Source: Indolivaga macrotermitis
GTDB lineage: Bacteria > Bacteroidota > Bacteroidia > Bacteroidales > Dysgonomonadaceae
NCBI RefSeq assembly: GCF_900128985.1
Contig: NZ_FQUC01000002.1
Location: forward strand, 62,001-126,000
Length of the DNA stretch: 64,000 nucleotides
Direction of reading: 5' to 3'
Under the pieces are notes generated by a model. It did no database searches, was not told the DNA's origin, and saw only the letters and a program-made list of their open reading frames with translations. The position numbers and the translations under genes were made by a program. Below, in pieces: positions 21,984 through 31,110 of the stretch (positions within the stretch are counted from its first letter, which is position 1; each line of letters opens with the position of its first letter).

Positions 21984-23603
21984 CTACTCTCCTTTCTTTA
22001 TACGCATTATTTTATATTCAAACTCTTCTTTAGGCACAATGGATTTACTCTTTATTCTAGCTTTATAGACATAAATAGTATTTACCGATAAATTTAGGAA
22101 TCTGGCAATTCTTTCATTTTCATTTATACCCAACCGTATTAATGCAAAGATTCGCAGTTCGGGGGTAAGTATATAAGGATCTTCTAACCGGATTTGTTCC
22201 TCCAGAGGGAAAAGCTCATTAAAGTCATGTATAAAATGCGGAAACAGCTTTAAGAATGCAGAATCAAAAAATGAAAAGATACTCTCTCTTTCCTTCTTCA
22301 AGTCATACTCGATACGAAGCTTGTAAATATCTTCATATTGACGCGCTTTAAGTTTATTCTCAAGTTTTTTGAAAAGGCTTTCTGTTTTATCTAAAAGCTC
22401 GGATTTACCATATAGCGATTGAATTATATACTGATCTTTTATTTCATTCGACTCTTTCAACTGGCTATTTACCGTATTCAGTTTTTCGTTGAACACCGAT
22501 AATTCGTCCAACTGATCCTGAATAATCCTTTTTGCGTCCTTCAGTTTTTTCTTTTGCTTATAATTTACTACTAATAAAGCCAGAAATAACAGGGACAACA
22601 CACTGACGACAAATAAGGATAATGAGAGGCGGTCGCGCTGTTCTTCTATAGCATTCAGCCGTTCGTTTTCGATAATAGGCAAAATCGAATTTATATCCAT
22701 TTTACGATGGCGCGCATTATAAAAATTGGCATCTTCGAGCGCTATTTGTATATACCTGCTTGCATTTTTAACATCCCCTTTTCTATACAGATATCTGGCC
22801 AGTGATGTTTTAGAAGTTGTCTCTGTAGTTGCTGTTCTTATATCCAATATCGAAGATAGGGCCATATAATATACAGCATTCTCAATATCATTCTTAAACA
22901 TATAAAGATTACCCAAATGCGATGCATTTATTGCTAACTGATGCTCGTCAATACCAGGCATATTAATCAGACTGGAGTAATTAGTAATTTTTTCATCTAT
23001 ACTAGAGTTGATCTCCTTCATAGAAACAATATTACGATATTCGTATGAGTCGGGAGAAAGATGCAAAAGAGCAGAATCGCAATATTGTACACTTTTATTT
23101 TGATAATCGGACTTATATGGTTGAGACGTATTATAATTGACCAGATCGAGGAATAACCTTGCACACTGCGAGTAATATACAGCCTTCAACTCATCCGATA
23201 CAGACTGTACATTGGTCGAGTTTATTATATCTACAGCTTCTTTAAACAAGCCCGATGACATAAAGCAAAACAATAAATTGCAGTTTGCTTTAACTTGCAA
23301 CTCATTGTTATTTAATCCATCAGCTATATATTTTGTTTTACCGGCATATACATATGCCGAATCATACTGATACGACTTATATTCATTATAGATCTCATTA
23401 TTCAGAAAAAACTTGTCATTATCGCTAACTGCATTGAATAAGGATAGCTTTAAATTTGTTATTCTGTTCTCTTTTGCCGAATAATAAATACTTCTGTTTT
23501 TAATCTCCTTATCTAATACATGTAATATAGAATCACTTTTTGTTTGCGTATAAGACGAACAGGCAAATAGTGATATAAGAATTAAGAAGATAAGTCTTTT
23601 CAT
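21984..23603 (-). CDS. SusR-like (DUF6377) membrane-spanning transcriptional regulator
   Basis: The likely start is the ATG at 23603, which gives MKRLIFLILISLFACSSYTQ as a signal peptide and 539 residues. An in-frame start 63 bp upstream would put a poor extension before it. The N-terminal 300 residues look like helical TPR-type repeats in the periplasm. One membrane segment follows (about LFVVSVLSLLFLALLVV, residue 310), then a coiled coil and a C-terminal LuxR-type helix-turn-helix (LGINENERIARFLNLSVNTI). This layout matches the SusR/DUF6377 regulators that sense alpha-glucan signals. The next genes downstream are a SusB-like GH97 and a GH65, the expected targets. Which sugar it senses cannot be read from sequence. 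Confidence 0.78.
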   Translation of the reverse strand: MKRLIFLILISLFACSSYTQTKSDSILHVLDKEIKNRSIYYSAKENRITNLKLSLFNAVSDNDKFFLNNEIYNEYKSYQYDSAYVYAGKTKYIADGLNNNELQVKANCNLLFCFMSSGLFKEAVDIINSTNVQSVSDELKAVYYSQCARLFLDLVNYNTSQPYKSDYQNKSVQYCDSALLHLSPDSYEYRNIVSMKEINSSIDEKITNYSSLINMPGIDEHQLAINASHLGNLYMFKNDIENAVYYMALSSILDIRTATTETTSKTSLARYLYRKGDVKNASRYIQIALEDANFYNARHRKMDINSILPIIENERLNAIEEQRDRLSLSLFVVSVLSLLFLALLVVNYKQKKKLKDAKRIIQDQLDELSVFNEKLNTVNSQLKESNEIKDQYIIQSLYGKSELLDKTESLFKKLENKLKARQYEDIYKLRIEYDLKKERESIFSFFDSAFLKLFPHFIHDFNELFPLEEQIRLEDPYILTPELRIFALIRLGINENERIARFLNLSVNTIYVYKARIKSKSIVPKEEFEYKIMRIKKGE

Positions 23604-23708
23604 TACAGGGTATAAGATTATATTCAGTACAAATTTAATATTAAAAAGCAGAGGAATATATATCACCCGTAGTATTTGAAAGAGTACCTATAGAAAAATT
23701 ATTCTTGA

Positions 23709-23716
23709 CAAATCTA
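23709..23716 (-). promoter_or_regulatory. Possible -7 promoter element for the SusR-like gene
   Basis: On the - strand this reads TAGATTTG and matches the Bacteroidetes TAnnTTTG element. A TTG lies about 16 bp upstream, which is shorter than the usual spacing. It would give a leader of about 100 nt. Confidence 0.35.
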
Positions 23717-23873
23717 CACTATATAGAAAATACAATTTCATAAAAGCCCAACAAACAACATATTAAAGTAAACCGATCGAATTACAATATATACAATTCT
23801 AGAAATCAACAAAGAATCTTCTTTCCATTAGAAAAAGATATCCATTTCAAAAAACAATGCTTATATTCTTTTT

Positions 23874-24563
23874 TTAAAAAGAATAAGTAATACCTCCGTT
23901 TAGTCTCACTCCAGACCAGTTAATATTTGGAGAATAAGGAAGCTCCTTAAATTCTGATCCTGAAGAAATATCATACCCCAACACGACCTGTAATCCAATA
24001 TTTGAAGTAAGATGATACTTAAAGCCTGCTTGTAATAATACACTTATTCCATTAGCATTAAATTTATCATCTTCTGAGTCTAGAGTGTTTTCTTCAACAA
24101 TTAAATATCCAGTATGTTTAACCTGAGAGAATGTTACACCTGGCGCAATCTCACCAAAAAGAGAAAATAATTCTTTGCCCTTGTTTGAAGTAAACGTATA
24201 AAAATAGTTTCTGTAATAAAAACTGCCCTTATAACCATTTAAGATGAATTTCATTTCATAGCTACCAGAGTAATCAATTTTAGATAACTTACCACCTGTT
24301 GTGTGATACTCCCCTTTGATTCCAAATTCATGTTTTGCTATTCTATACCCAACATTAATAGAATTATATATGTTTCCTGGAAAATCATCCATATTCTTTG
24401 CTCCAATTGTTGATGCAGGAGGTGTAGTTTGGATACTATTCAACATATCCTTCATCTCTCCCATATTATAAGTCGCATATCCGAAAGAATATCCAACAGT
24501 TAACTGAGCTTTCAGAGTTGAACAAATAACAATAAGTACAGATAACAAAACTATTTTCTTCAT
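23874..24563 (-). CDS. Outer-membrane beta-barrel protein (porin-family type)
   Basis: The start at 24563 is preferred because it gives a clean signal peptide (MKKIVLLSVLIVICSTLKAQ). The upstream in-frame ATG adds only six residues. The mature protein of about 209 residues has alternating beta-strand patterns, such as VGYSFGYATYNM, FGIKGEYHTTGGKL and GLQVVLGYDISSG, and ends in a C-terminal phenylalanine (GGITYSF). This fits a small 8- to 10-strand outer-membrane barrel. It lies 59 bp after the second of two lipoprotein genes and is probably their operon partner. Function is unknown. It could anchor or help expose the lipoproteins. Confidence 0.7.
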   Translation of the reverse strand: MKKIVLLSVLIVICSTLKAQLTVGYSFGYATYNMGEMKDMLNSIQTTPPASTIGAKNMDDFPGNIYNSINVGYRIAKHEFGIKGEYHTTGGKLSKIDYSGSYEMKFILNGYKGSFYYRNYFYTFTSNKGKELFSLFGEIAPGVTFSQVKHTGYLIVEENTLDSEDDKFNANGISVLLQAGFKYHLTSNIGLQVVLGYDISSGSEFKELPYSPNINWSGVRLNGGITYSF

Positions 24564-24622
24564 TATTCTTAGCTTTAACATTGCATAAAATGGTTATAAA
24601 AAGTTTTTCTAAATAATACAGT

Positions 24623-26458
24623 TTAATTTTTGATGTAGGGTTTCAAGTCTAAATAATAAAGAGCTCCACTAAACGCATTCAACAAAATATTATCGTATAA
24701 CCTCGGCTGAATATTAGTTATGGCAGGCAAAGTCAATAGAGTTCTATCTAGTTGAAAGTTCATAATAGTCACCATCTCATTTTCTCTCTCCAATACAATA
24801 TTTCCGGTAAATGGGTCTTCAGTTATAAATTTTCCATTTATTGGCCCTATTCTTTCTCCCGTTACAATATTTAGTTTATAAAAATTATCATCCTCTATCA
24901 TATACAAAATCTCATTTTGAAACTGACTAAAGAAACTATCTTTATATTTAGAGAGATCTACTTTTGTTTTACTTATTACTTGAAGTTCTGTTTGTCCCAC
25001 TTTATATCCAATAGCTAACCCTGCCATACTACAAAGTATATCTCCATCCTTAGATAAAAAAGCAGGACCATATCCAAGTTGTTCACTATACATAAACTTA
25101 TTAGTAGAAATATCATAAATCTTCAATGTTTTACCTGAATTTCCCGATTCACAAGTTACAACTCTATTATCTTTACTTAAACATAGAATAGAATAAACAG
25201 TAACTTGCGTTCCCTGAGTCAATTTTGCATGAACAGTAGATATTGAATCTAAACCCTTATTCAGAATCATAAATTTTTCATGTTCTGCAAAAACCAGTTT
25301 TTCTAAATAATTAGAATAAGCAAGATTTTTTTTACCCCAGTCCCACAGAGTCAACACAGATCTACTCCTTAATATCTGCATTTCTTTTAGATCAACAGAT
25401 AAAAGTTTTCCTTCGTCATAAACATAAAGTTGTGAATCCTTCAAGTTAAAATCAAAGTCCATAGGATAACGAATATTTCCTATCTTTTTAGATGTAATAT
25501 TTTGCATAGAGTATGGGGTTCTTTCTATAGATCCTGTAAAATCAAGTGGAATAGTGTGTAATTTCACATCCAGATGGACGGGAAAAGAATAATTGTGTTC
25601 AATCTCAATCTCAGTTTTTTCTCCACAATCTATTATAGTACCATCTAAATACTCCAAAGCATATCGGCATCTGTATTTGTTATCACCCCATGTCACTTTT
25701 ATTTTATTAAGACCTATCGGTTCAGAAACTATATTATATGATGGATAATCGTCCTGTTTTGTATAATAATTATACTGCCATACCATTCGGTCATTTTTAA
25801 AATAAGGCATTACCAGATATCTCCTATATCCGGATGTATAACTTTCGTCAATAAAGAAAGTCTGAGTAGGATCTGTAATAGTAGTTACCTTTTTTTCAGT
25901 ACCATTTTCATCACGATAAAACACATCATAGTAATCTACCTCAACTTGCTCCAGAGGAGGCAGCGCCCAGAATACCTTTAAATATCTTTCATCAGTGATC
26001 TCGTCTTTAAAGTCCAATGTAAAGCTCGCATTTTTAGATATTTTGATCTTATAATTATAATCTCCAACATATTTCTCATATCCTAATTTCTCAGCAATAC
26101 TATTACTTCCTGTTGCTAGCTCTACTTTTATCGTAAGCTGTATCTCTTCATTATCCGAGTATCTCTCTGGATTAATTTCTATTATTCCATCCGAATCCGG
26201 CTGTATTATCTCATTACCTAGCTTTATTTCATGCTCCAATATATTTTTAGACTTAAAGTCGTATAAATAATGCAATTTTGTTGGCGCATATATATAAATG
26301 GTCTGCCCATTGGATATCCCATCCAGATTTATATCAATTGTAATATCCTCAGGCTTCTGAACATCATTATGATATGACTCTTCATTATTATATTCACAGC
26401 CTCCCAGCAAAAAGAGTATAACAAAGCTGGTTAGAACAAATATGTTTCTCATTGACAT
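24623..26458 (-). CDS. Surface lipoprotein with FnIII-like and beta-propeller-like regions (paralogue A)
   Basis: This 611-residue protein of unknown function has a lipobox (LLGGC). An N-terminal domain of about 120 residues ends in GYEKYVGDYNYKIKI. A fibronectin-III-like stretch follows (about 145-270, with LKVFWALPPLEQVEVDYYDVFYR). The C-terminal 300 residues resemble blades of a YVTN/WD-type propeller, with repeated short strands such as QLYVYDEGKLLSVDL. It is clearly related to the gene just upstream: compare GYEKYVGDYNYKIKI with GYEKYVGKYEYYVKF. The two genes are 2 bp apart, a tandem duplication that has since diverged. The region is AT-rich compared with the PUL genes, which hints at a separate origin. 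A surface binding or adhesion role is only a guess. Confidence 0.7.
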   Translation of the reverse strand: MSMRNIFVLTSFVILFLLGGCEYNNEESYHNDVQKPEDITIDINLDGISNGQTIYIYAPTKLHYLYDFKSKNILEHEIKLGNEIIQPDSDGIIEINPERYSDNEEIQLTIKVELATGSNSIAEKLGYEKYVGDYNYKIKISKNASFTLDFKDEITDERYLKVFWALPPLEQVEVDYYDVFYRDENGTEKKVTTITDPTQTFFIDESYTSGYRRYLVMPYFKNDRMVWQYNYYTKQDDYPSYNIVSEPIGLNKIKVTWGDNKYRCRYALEYLDGTIIDCGEKTEIEIEHNYSFPVHLDVKLHTIPLDFTGSIERTPYSMQNITSKKIGNIRYPMDFDFNLKDSQLYVYDEGKLLSVDLKEMQILRSRSVLTLWDWGKKNLAYSNYLEKLVFAEHEKFMILNKGLDSISTVHAKLTQGTQVTVYSILCLSKDNRVVTCESGNSGKTLKIYDISTNKFMYSEQLGYGPAFLSKDGDILCSMAGLAIGYKVGQTELQVISKTKVDLSKYKDSFFSQFQNEILYMIEDDNFYKLNIVTGERIGPINGKFITEDPFTGNIVLERENEMVTIMNFQLDRTLLTLPAITNIQPRLYDNILLNAFSGALYYLDLKPYIKN

Positions 26459-26460
26459 TA

Positions 26461-28350
26461 TTACTTTATATAATTAGTAAGATCGATATAATATGTTTGA
26501 AAATCAGCATAAATCAACCGATTATTTAAAAAATACCAAGATCCATCAAATTTATTTAGGGGCAACCGTCCCATAATCCTTGACAAATCCTTATCATATA
26601 TATTTGCAATAAAGTTTTCAGTATAATCTTTATCTAAGATAACCATATTACCATTTACCGGATCTTGGGCAACAAAATCACCTTTTACATTAACCTTTTG
26701 AGTAAGAGATGGAATGTCAAATACTAAAAAATTATCCCCCCCACCTAAAAGCAGTTCGTGAGGGTTTACAGAGCTAAATTGACATAAAGAGTACCTGTAA
26801 TTATCATTAGTATAGTTATAAATTAACTGAGCAGAAGATTCTCTTAACTCATAAATTTTCAAATGTCCTTTATAAACTTCACTCAAATATTTTCCATCGC
26901 GGGATATACTTATATTTGATTCTCTCCCCATTAATTCAATAGAATAAATTAAATCCCCATTCTGCGAATTATAAGCATAACATTTATTTATTAATTCTGT
27001 TAAATCACTATTAAACTCCAATTCTGTAAAAAACAATCGATAATTATCTGTTAAATAAAGATTATCTTCTATCAGTTTATCTGCCAGGACAAACGGTTCT
27101 TCATAACGGTTATTACTGTATATATAAATATTATACGTGGAGGTAGGAGTAGGCCATGTATATTTATAGATAGCTATCTGTGAGGTTGTTTCATTAGATG
27201 CAATGGCAGTCTTATTATAACCATTAATTTCAGGTAGAGTATAACGCTTTTTCAGGCTAAAATTGGAGATGTTATATACTATAAGCTGTCCAAAATGATC
27301 ATAGAAATAATATTCATTTTTCTTCATATTCAAGGCCAAAGGTGCAGTCATTTGCCCCTCAGCATAAGATAAATTAACCCCAATTGCAATACCTTTATCA
27401 TATTGTTCATAAGGCAGATCATAAGGTAACATATAAAATGTAAATCTATTAGCATCAGCCGGAAATCTGAAGCGCTGTATAACAATACTTTTTTGATTAT
27501 ATGCAAGTTGGTTCTGCTCTCCATTTGCATCTATTAGTAAATATTTACAATTATAATTAGTCAAATCCCAATACACACGCATCGTCTCATTATCTATAAT
27601 CTCATATTTAAATACAGGATCTTCCAACTCTTTATATTTAGGTATAAAGTAAAATGTCTCCGAATTAATATAGTTTACATCTTTATTTTTATATTCGACT
27701 GATAGAGTATAGGTTCGATGTCCCCAGAAATAGCTCCTATCAATAAAACTAGTTATATCAGGGTCAGCTATTTCTATCTGATCATATTCTCCTTTTACAT
27801 CATTCAAAAAAGAAAGAGTATATTTCAAAATATATGCGTTATCAAGTATTGGTTTTTCCCAATGCAGTTTCAAGAAACCTTCCTCCGAAAATCCTCCTTG
27901 AAGATTAACTTCAAATTCCTCTGTTAACTTTATAAATTTAACATAGTATTCATATTTTCCAACATATTTTTCATATCCGAGTAAATCACTAATACTTCCC
28001 GTATGACTTTTTAATTCAACATCAACAGTTAATTTATGAACCGAGTTATCATAAGCCTTCGGATATAAAACTATATAGTCTTCCACATATTCAAATTCCG
28101 AATCTATACTTATTACATTCTTCAGAATATTCTTTCCCTTAGAATCAACACGATAATATAGCTTGGTTCTTTCATATATGATAATTGTATCATTCGGATT
28201 AACATTTGCAAGATTTATATTTATATCTATACTATCAGACTTCTGCTTTATATCAACGTTATAAACATCATCACTAACATATTCACATGAATAAAAAACG
28301 ATGAAAAAAGAAATAATAAATAAGATGAAAGTTTTAGATTGTGCTTTCAT
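26461..28350 (-). CDS. Surface lipoprotein, paralogue B of the downstream gene
   Basis: This 629-residue lipoprotein (cysteine at about residue 22, FYSCEYVSDD) has the same layout as its downstream neighbour. It has an N-terminal domain opening DSIDININLANVNPNDTI, an FnIII-like middle and a propeller-like C-terminus. No catalytic motif is visible. It is the first gene of a three-gene operon (lipoprotein B, lipoprotein A, beta-barrel). The promoter region 30-70 bp upstream holds two copies of a 14-bp palindrome, so the operon is probably under specific control. The start at 28350 gives a standard lipoprotein signal. Function is unknown; surface attachment or ligand binding is inference. Confidence 0.7.
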   Translation of the reverse strand: MKAQSKTFILFIISFFIVFYSCEYVSDDVYNVDIKQKSDSIDININLANVNPNDTIIIYERTKLYYRVDSKGKNILKNVISIDSEFEYVEDYIVLYPKAYDNSVHKLTVDVELKSHTGSISDLLGYEKYVGKYEYYVKFIKLTEEFEVNLQGGFSEEGFLKLHWEKPILDNAYILKYTLSFLNDVKGEYDQIEIADPDITSFIDRSYFWGHRTYTLSVEYKNKDVNYINSETFYFIPKYKELEDPVFKYEIIDNETMRVYWDLTNYNCKYLLIDANGEQNQLAYNQKSIVIQRFRFPADANRFTFYMLPYDLPYEQYDKGIAIGVNLSYAEGQMTAPLALNMKKNEYYFYDHFGQLIVYNISNFSLKKRYTLPEINGYNKTAIASNETTSQIAIYKYTWPTPTSTYNIYIYSNNRYEEPFVLADKLIEDNLYLTDNYRLFFTELEFNSDLTELINKCYAYNSQNGDLIYSIELMGRESNISISRDGKYLSEVYKGHLKIYELRESSAQLIYNYTNDNYRYSLCQFSSVNPHELLLGGGDNFLVFDIPSLTQKVNVKGDFVAQDPVNGNMVILDKDYTENFIANIYDKDLSRIMGRLPLNKFDGSWYFLNNRLIYADFQTYYIDLTNYIK

Positions 28351-28376
28351 TTTCGATTAGACATTATGTTAATTAG

Positions 28377-28418
28377 TAATTGTAAATATTTACAAATATA
28401 TGTAAATATTTACAATTA
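28377..28418 (-). promoter_or_regulatory. Twin-palindrome operator flanking a promoter element
   Basis: TGTAAATATTTACA occurs at 28381-28394 and again at 28401-28414, exactly 20 bp apart. Both copies extend into a larger near-palindrome (TAATTG...CAATTA). On the - strand the sequence overlapping the first copy's edge and the spacer reads TATATTTG (28393-28400), a match to the TAnnTTTG -7 element. The predicted leader is about 37 nt. A dimeric regulator bound at both sites would cover the promoter. Confidence 0.6.
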
Positions 28419-28792
28419 CCTAAAATTAAGCAAAATTAACTCAGTGTGTGAGCATGGCAAGAAATCACAAGACGAAATCTATTCTTTAGAATGGCATTAT
28501 CCAAACCCCTGAAATACATGTAGTAAAATTAGTCATCAACATCCTTTCGTAAGAATTAGTAATAGGTAAAGAAAAAAAATCGATTTCTGTAGATGATATT
28601 CGAAATGTTTGGCTCAAGTATAGCTTACAGAGCTCTCAATTACATATTAAGATACTCTAACACAGTTATTTACAAGATATACACATCTTAACAGTCCTTA
28701 ATCTTGTAGTATTAGAGAAAACTAAGGAAGAGAATAAAGAAATCTGGTAATCATAGAGATAATCTACTAGTTTAGTTTAAATCTTTGCTATT
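28419..28792. other. AT-rich intergenic region, possibly with decayed coding sequence
   Basis: No intact gene is visible. Short open stretches, for example one on the + strand reading KEKKSISVDDIRNVWLKYS before a stop, could be remnants of a gene but are too short to assign. No terminator hairpin or RNA gene was recognised. Confidence 0.3.
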
Positions 28793-29287
28793 TCAAGCTA
28801 TAAATCTTCTGATTTCTTTCCGGCTCTTCAATATAACCAGTTTTGCTTCTTTATTTATATCTAATAGATCATACACACGAGGTCTTATCTTTCTGTTATA
28901 ATTCCACACATATCTGAGAAATTCTGTATCCAGCCTCTCTTTGCAACCGATAGTCATATCATCTCGCGTACCACTGCTTTGTATAATCCGTTTCAAGACA
29001 CTGAACAAGCAAGTCCATTTATCTATATCTAAAAAGACAATCAAATCTGCTTCTTTTAGTCTTATTTCCATTGAACTTATATAATTCCCATCCAGTATCC
29101 ACCTTGGTTTAGAAATTAGGGACAACACTTTATCATTCCATTTCTCTTTTTCCGGACACTTCCAATCGGCTTCATAATACTCTCTATCCAGATGAATTAA
29201 GGGTAAGCCGGTTCTATAGGCCAGTTGCTTAGCCAATGTACTTTTTCCGGCACCGCAATTACCTATTATCATAATTTTATTCATCAT
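28793..29287 (-). CDS. Small P-loop kinase-like ATPase (FlaR/adenylate-kinase-like)
   Basis: This 164-residue cytoplasmic protein has a Walker A motif at residues 9-17 (GNCGAGKST). The pattern LPLIHLDREYYEADW and WILDGNYISSMEIRLKEADLIVFLDI matches the FlaR/topology-modulation group of small kinase-like P-loop proteins. The natural substrate of that group is not well established. Its ATG adjoins the stop of the LytTR regulator gene with no gap, so it is the last gene of the efflux/two-component operon. Whether it has a role in metal response is unknown. Confidence 0.75.
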   Translation of the reverse strand: MMNKIMIIGNCGAGKSTLAKQLAYRTGLPLIHLDREYYEADWKCPEKEKWNDKVLSLISKPRWILDGNYISSMEIRLKEADLIVFLDIDKWTCLFSVLKRIIQSSGTRDDMTIGCKERLDTEFLRYVWNYNRKIRPRVYDLLDINKEAKLVILKSRKEIRRFIA

Positions 29288-30055
29288 TCACGACTTTCCG
29301 GTAAACCACTCTTTAAACTCTTGTACCTTGGCTTTACTAACCAATATCTTTTCGGTTTGATTCCGCTTTAAATTGACAGACAAACGGTTATTAAACCACA
29401 AGTCCATATCTTTAATAGAATTTCTTGAGATCAGATACTGCCTGTTTATACGGAAAAACTCTGCGGGATCTAAACTTTCGGCCAATTCGTCCATAGCAAG
29501 ACTGAATGTGTACTCTTTTCCGTCCGTCGTCACAGCCTTAACAATACCTTCCCTGATATAAAAGTAAAGTATATCTTTTACAGGCATCGGTAAGAGTTTG
29601 TCACCTTTAACAGGTACAAGAAAATGTGTTCTAAAGCTTGTTTTTGTCAGCAACGAGTCTATAATACCTTTATAATCGGCGAACGGTTGTTGACCAATAT
29701 TAGAAAAGCTCTTTAGCTTGTCCAGCGCCTTCCGTATATCTTGCTTTCCAATGGGTTTGAGTAAATAATCGAGACTATTAACTTTAAAAGCTTTTAGTGC
29801 ATACTCATCATATGCTGTAGTGAATATAACCGGGCATTTAATATCTGCATACTTAAATATCTCAAATGCAGAACCATCTGCCAAATGTATATCCATAAAA
29901 ACCAATTCGGGACATTCATTCATCTCAAACCATTCCAACGAATCTTTGATACTGTCCAGAACTGTTATAATCTTTAATTCGGGGATCTCGTCCGCAAGAA
30001 GTGTTGTAAGATTACGTACAGCTGCTTTTTCATCTTCTATAATAATAGCATTCAT
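29288..30055 (-). CDS. LytTR-family response regulator
   Basis: This 255-residue protein has an N-terminal receiver domain with the phospho-acceptor D55 (ELVFMDIHLADG), the early acidic pair IIEDEK and K107-type conserved region YLLKPIGKQD. The C-terminal LytTR DNA-binding domain covers about residues 150-250, with the FFRINRQYLIS segment typical of the family. It is coupled to the sensor kinase gene upstream, whose stop is 1 bp before this start. It likely controls the czc-type efflux genes or another regulon in response to the kinase. Confidence 0.92.
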   Translation of the reverse strand: MNAIIIEDEKAAVRNLTTLLADEIPELKIITVLDSIKDSLEWFEMNECPELVFMDIHLADGSAFEIFKYADIKCPVIFTTAYDEYALKAFKVNSLDYLLKPIGKQDIRKALDKLKSFSNIGQQPFADYKGIIDSLLTKTSFRTHFLVPVKGDKLLPMPVKDILYFYIREGIVKAVTTDGKEYTFSLAMDELAESLDPAEFFRINRQYLISRNSIKDMDLWFNNRLSVNLKRNQTEKILVSKAKVQEFKEWFTGKS

Positions 30056-30056
30056 A

Positions 30057-31094
30057 TTATATTAAAGGTATTGCTACAGAAAAAAACTGATTATCCTTTT
30101 TTATATCGATCTCTTTCCGGAACATCAACTGATAACGTTTATCCAAATTAGACAGCCCTATCCCCAAGCCGTTATAAGGTGTACGTTTGGGTTGTATCCG
30201 ATTACTTACGATAAGATGGTCTTCTGTTGTTTCGATATTTATGGATAAGGGATTACGGTTACTTATCTCGTTATGTTTTACAGCATTCTCTATTAATAAT
30301 TGTATAGCCATAGGTGGTATAAGGCAGTCTTCGTATGCTCGATCAATTCGTACATTGAATATCAGATTATCTTCATAACGCATCTTCAATAAAAAAATAA
30401 AAGACTGTACAAATTCCATTTCTTCCCGTACAGTCACGCTTTGATTCTGGTTTTCCTGTAATGTATAGCGTAACACATGAGATAATTCCTGTACATAATC
30501 CTGTGCCTTGGAAGGAGAATCGGGTATTAAAGACTGTAAGGTATTTAGCGAATTAAACATCATATGAGGATTCAATTGATTTTTTAGAGCCTCATATTTA
30601 TTGATAAGGCTTTCAGCCTGCAAAGCCTGGTAGTCGGCTTGTATCCGCTGATTATGCCTTATCAGGAAAATAATATAGCTACTGCCCACAACAATTAGAG
30701 CAATAACAAAATCGCGCAGAGGGTGAAGATAATTATGCGCGATAGCCTCCACCGCAGGAAAAAGTCCTAATGTATGCATATAGAAAAACAACCGCGAAAG
30801 CAAACCACTCAAAAACCAAACAAGGATCAAGGTATAACAAGTCTTTTTCCAACTCATCAGTTTAGTTATACCGTTAAGATTAAATATAAATATACTCAAC
30901 CCAAATAACAGTAATAACGATACAATAGTAAAAACAACTTCGCTAAACACATCAACCCTCGACATTCCGTAAAAAAGATTATCCGGATCATTGTCTATCA
31001 GGGTAATTATCTCCGGTAAATGCATCAAGATGGCTACTATCAGCGATATACCCGCTAATAGCAAAACATATTTATTTTTACTGATAAGTTGCAT
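30057..31094 (-). CDS. LytS-like sensor histidine kinase (His_kinase family)
   Basis: This 345-residue protein has about four to five membrane segments in its first 145 residues, a short coiled coil and a His_kinase domain. The predicted phosphorylated histidine is H177 in QLNPHMMFNSLN. The N-box is at PMAIQLLIENAVKHN, and a short GLGIGLSNLDKRY glycine motif completes the ATP site. This is the LytS/YehU layout that pairs with LytTR regulators, and the partner gene follows directly. The kinase starts 16 bp after the adaptor gene, so it belongs to the efflux operon. The signal is unknown; metal or envelope stress is inferred from context. Confidence 0.9.
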   Translation of the reverse strand: MQLISKNKYVLLLAGISLIVAILMHLPEIITLIDNDPDNLFYGMSRVDVFSEVVFTIVSLLLLFGLSIFIFNLNGITKLMSWKKTCYTLILVWFLSGLLSRLFFYMHTLGLFPAVEAIAHNYLHPLRDFVIALIVVGSSYIIFLIRHNQRIQADYQALQAESLINKYEALKNQLNPHMMFNSLNTLQSLIPDSPSKAQDYVQELSHVLRYTLQENQNQSVTVREEMEFVQSFIFLLKMRYEDNLIFNVRIDRAYEDCLIPPMAIQLLIENAVKHNEISNRNPLSINIETTEDHLIVSNRIQPKRTPYNGLGIGLSNLDKRYQLMFRKEIDIKKDNQFFSVAIPLI

Positions 31095-31110
31095 TAAACA
31101 AAGATAGTTT

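Noticed and set aside
23865-23884. A/T-only hairpin at the stop of the beta-barrel gene as terminator
   Set aside because: The stem is made almost only of A-T pairs and overlaps the stop codon, so it is weak evidence.
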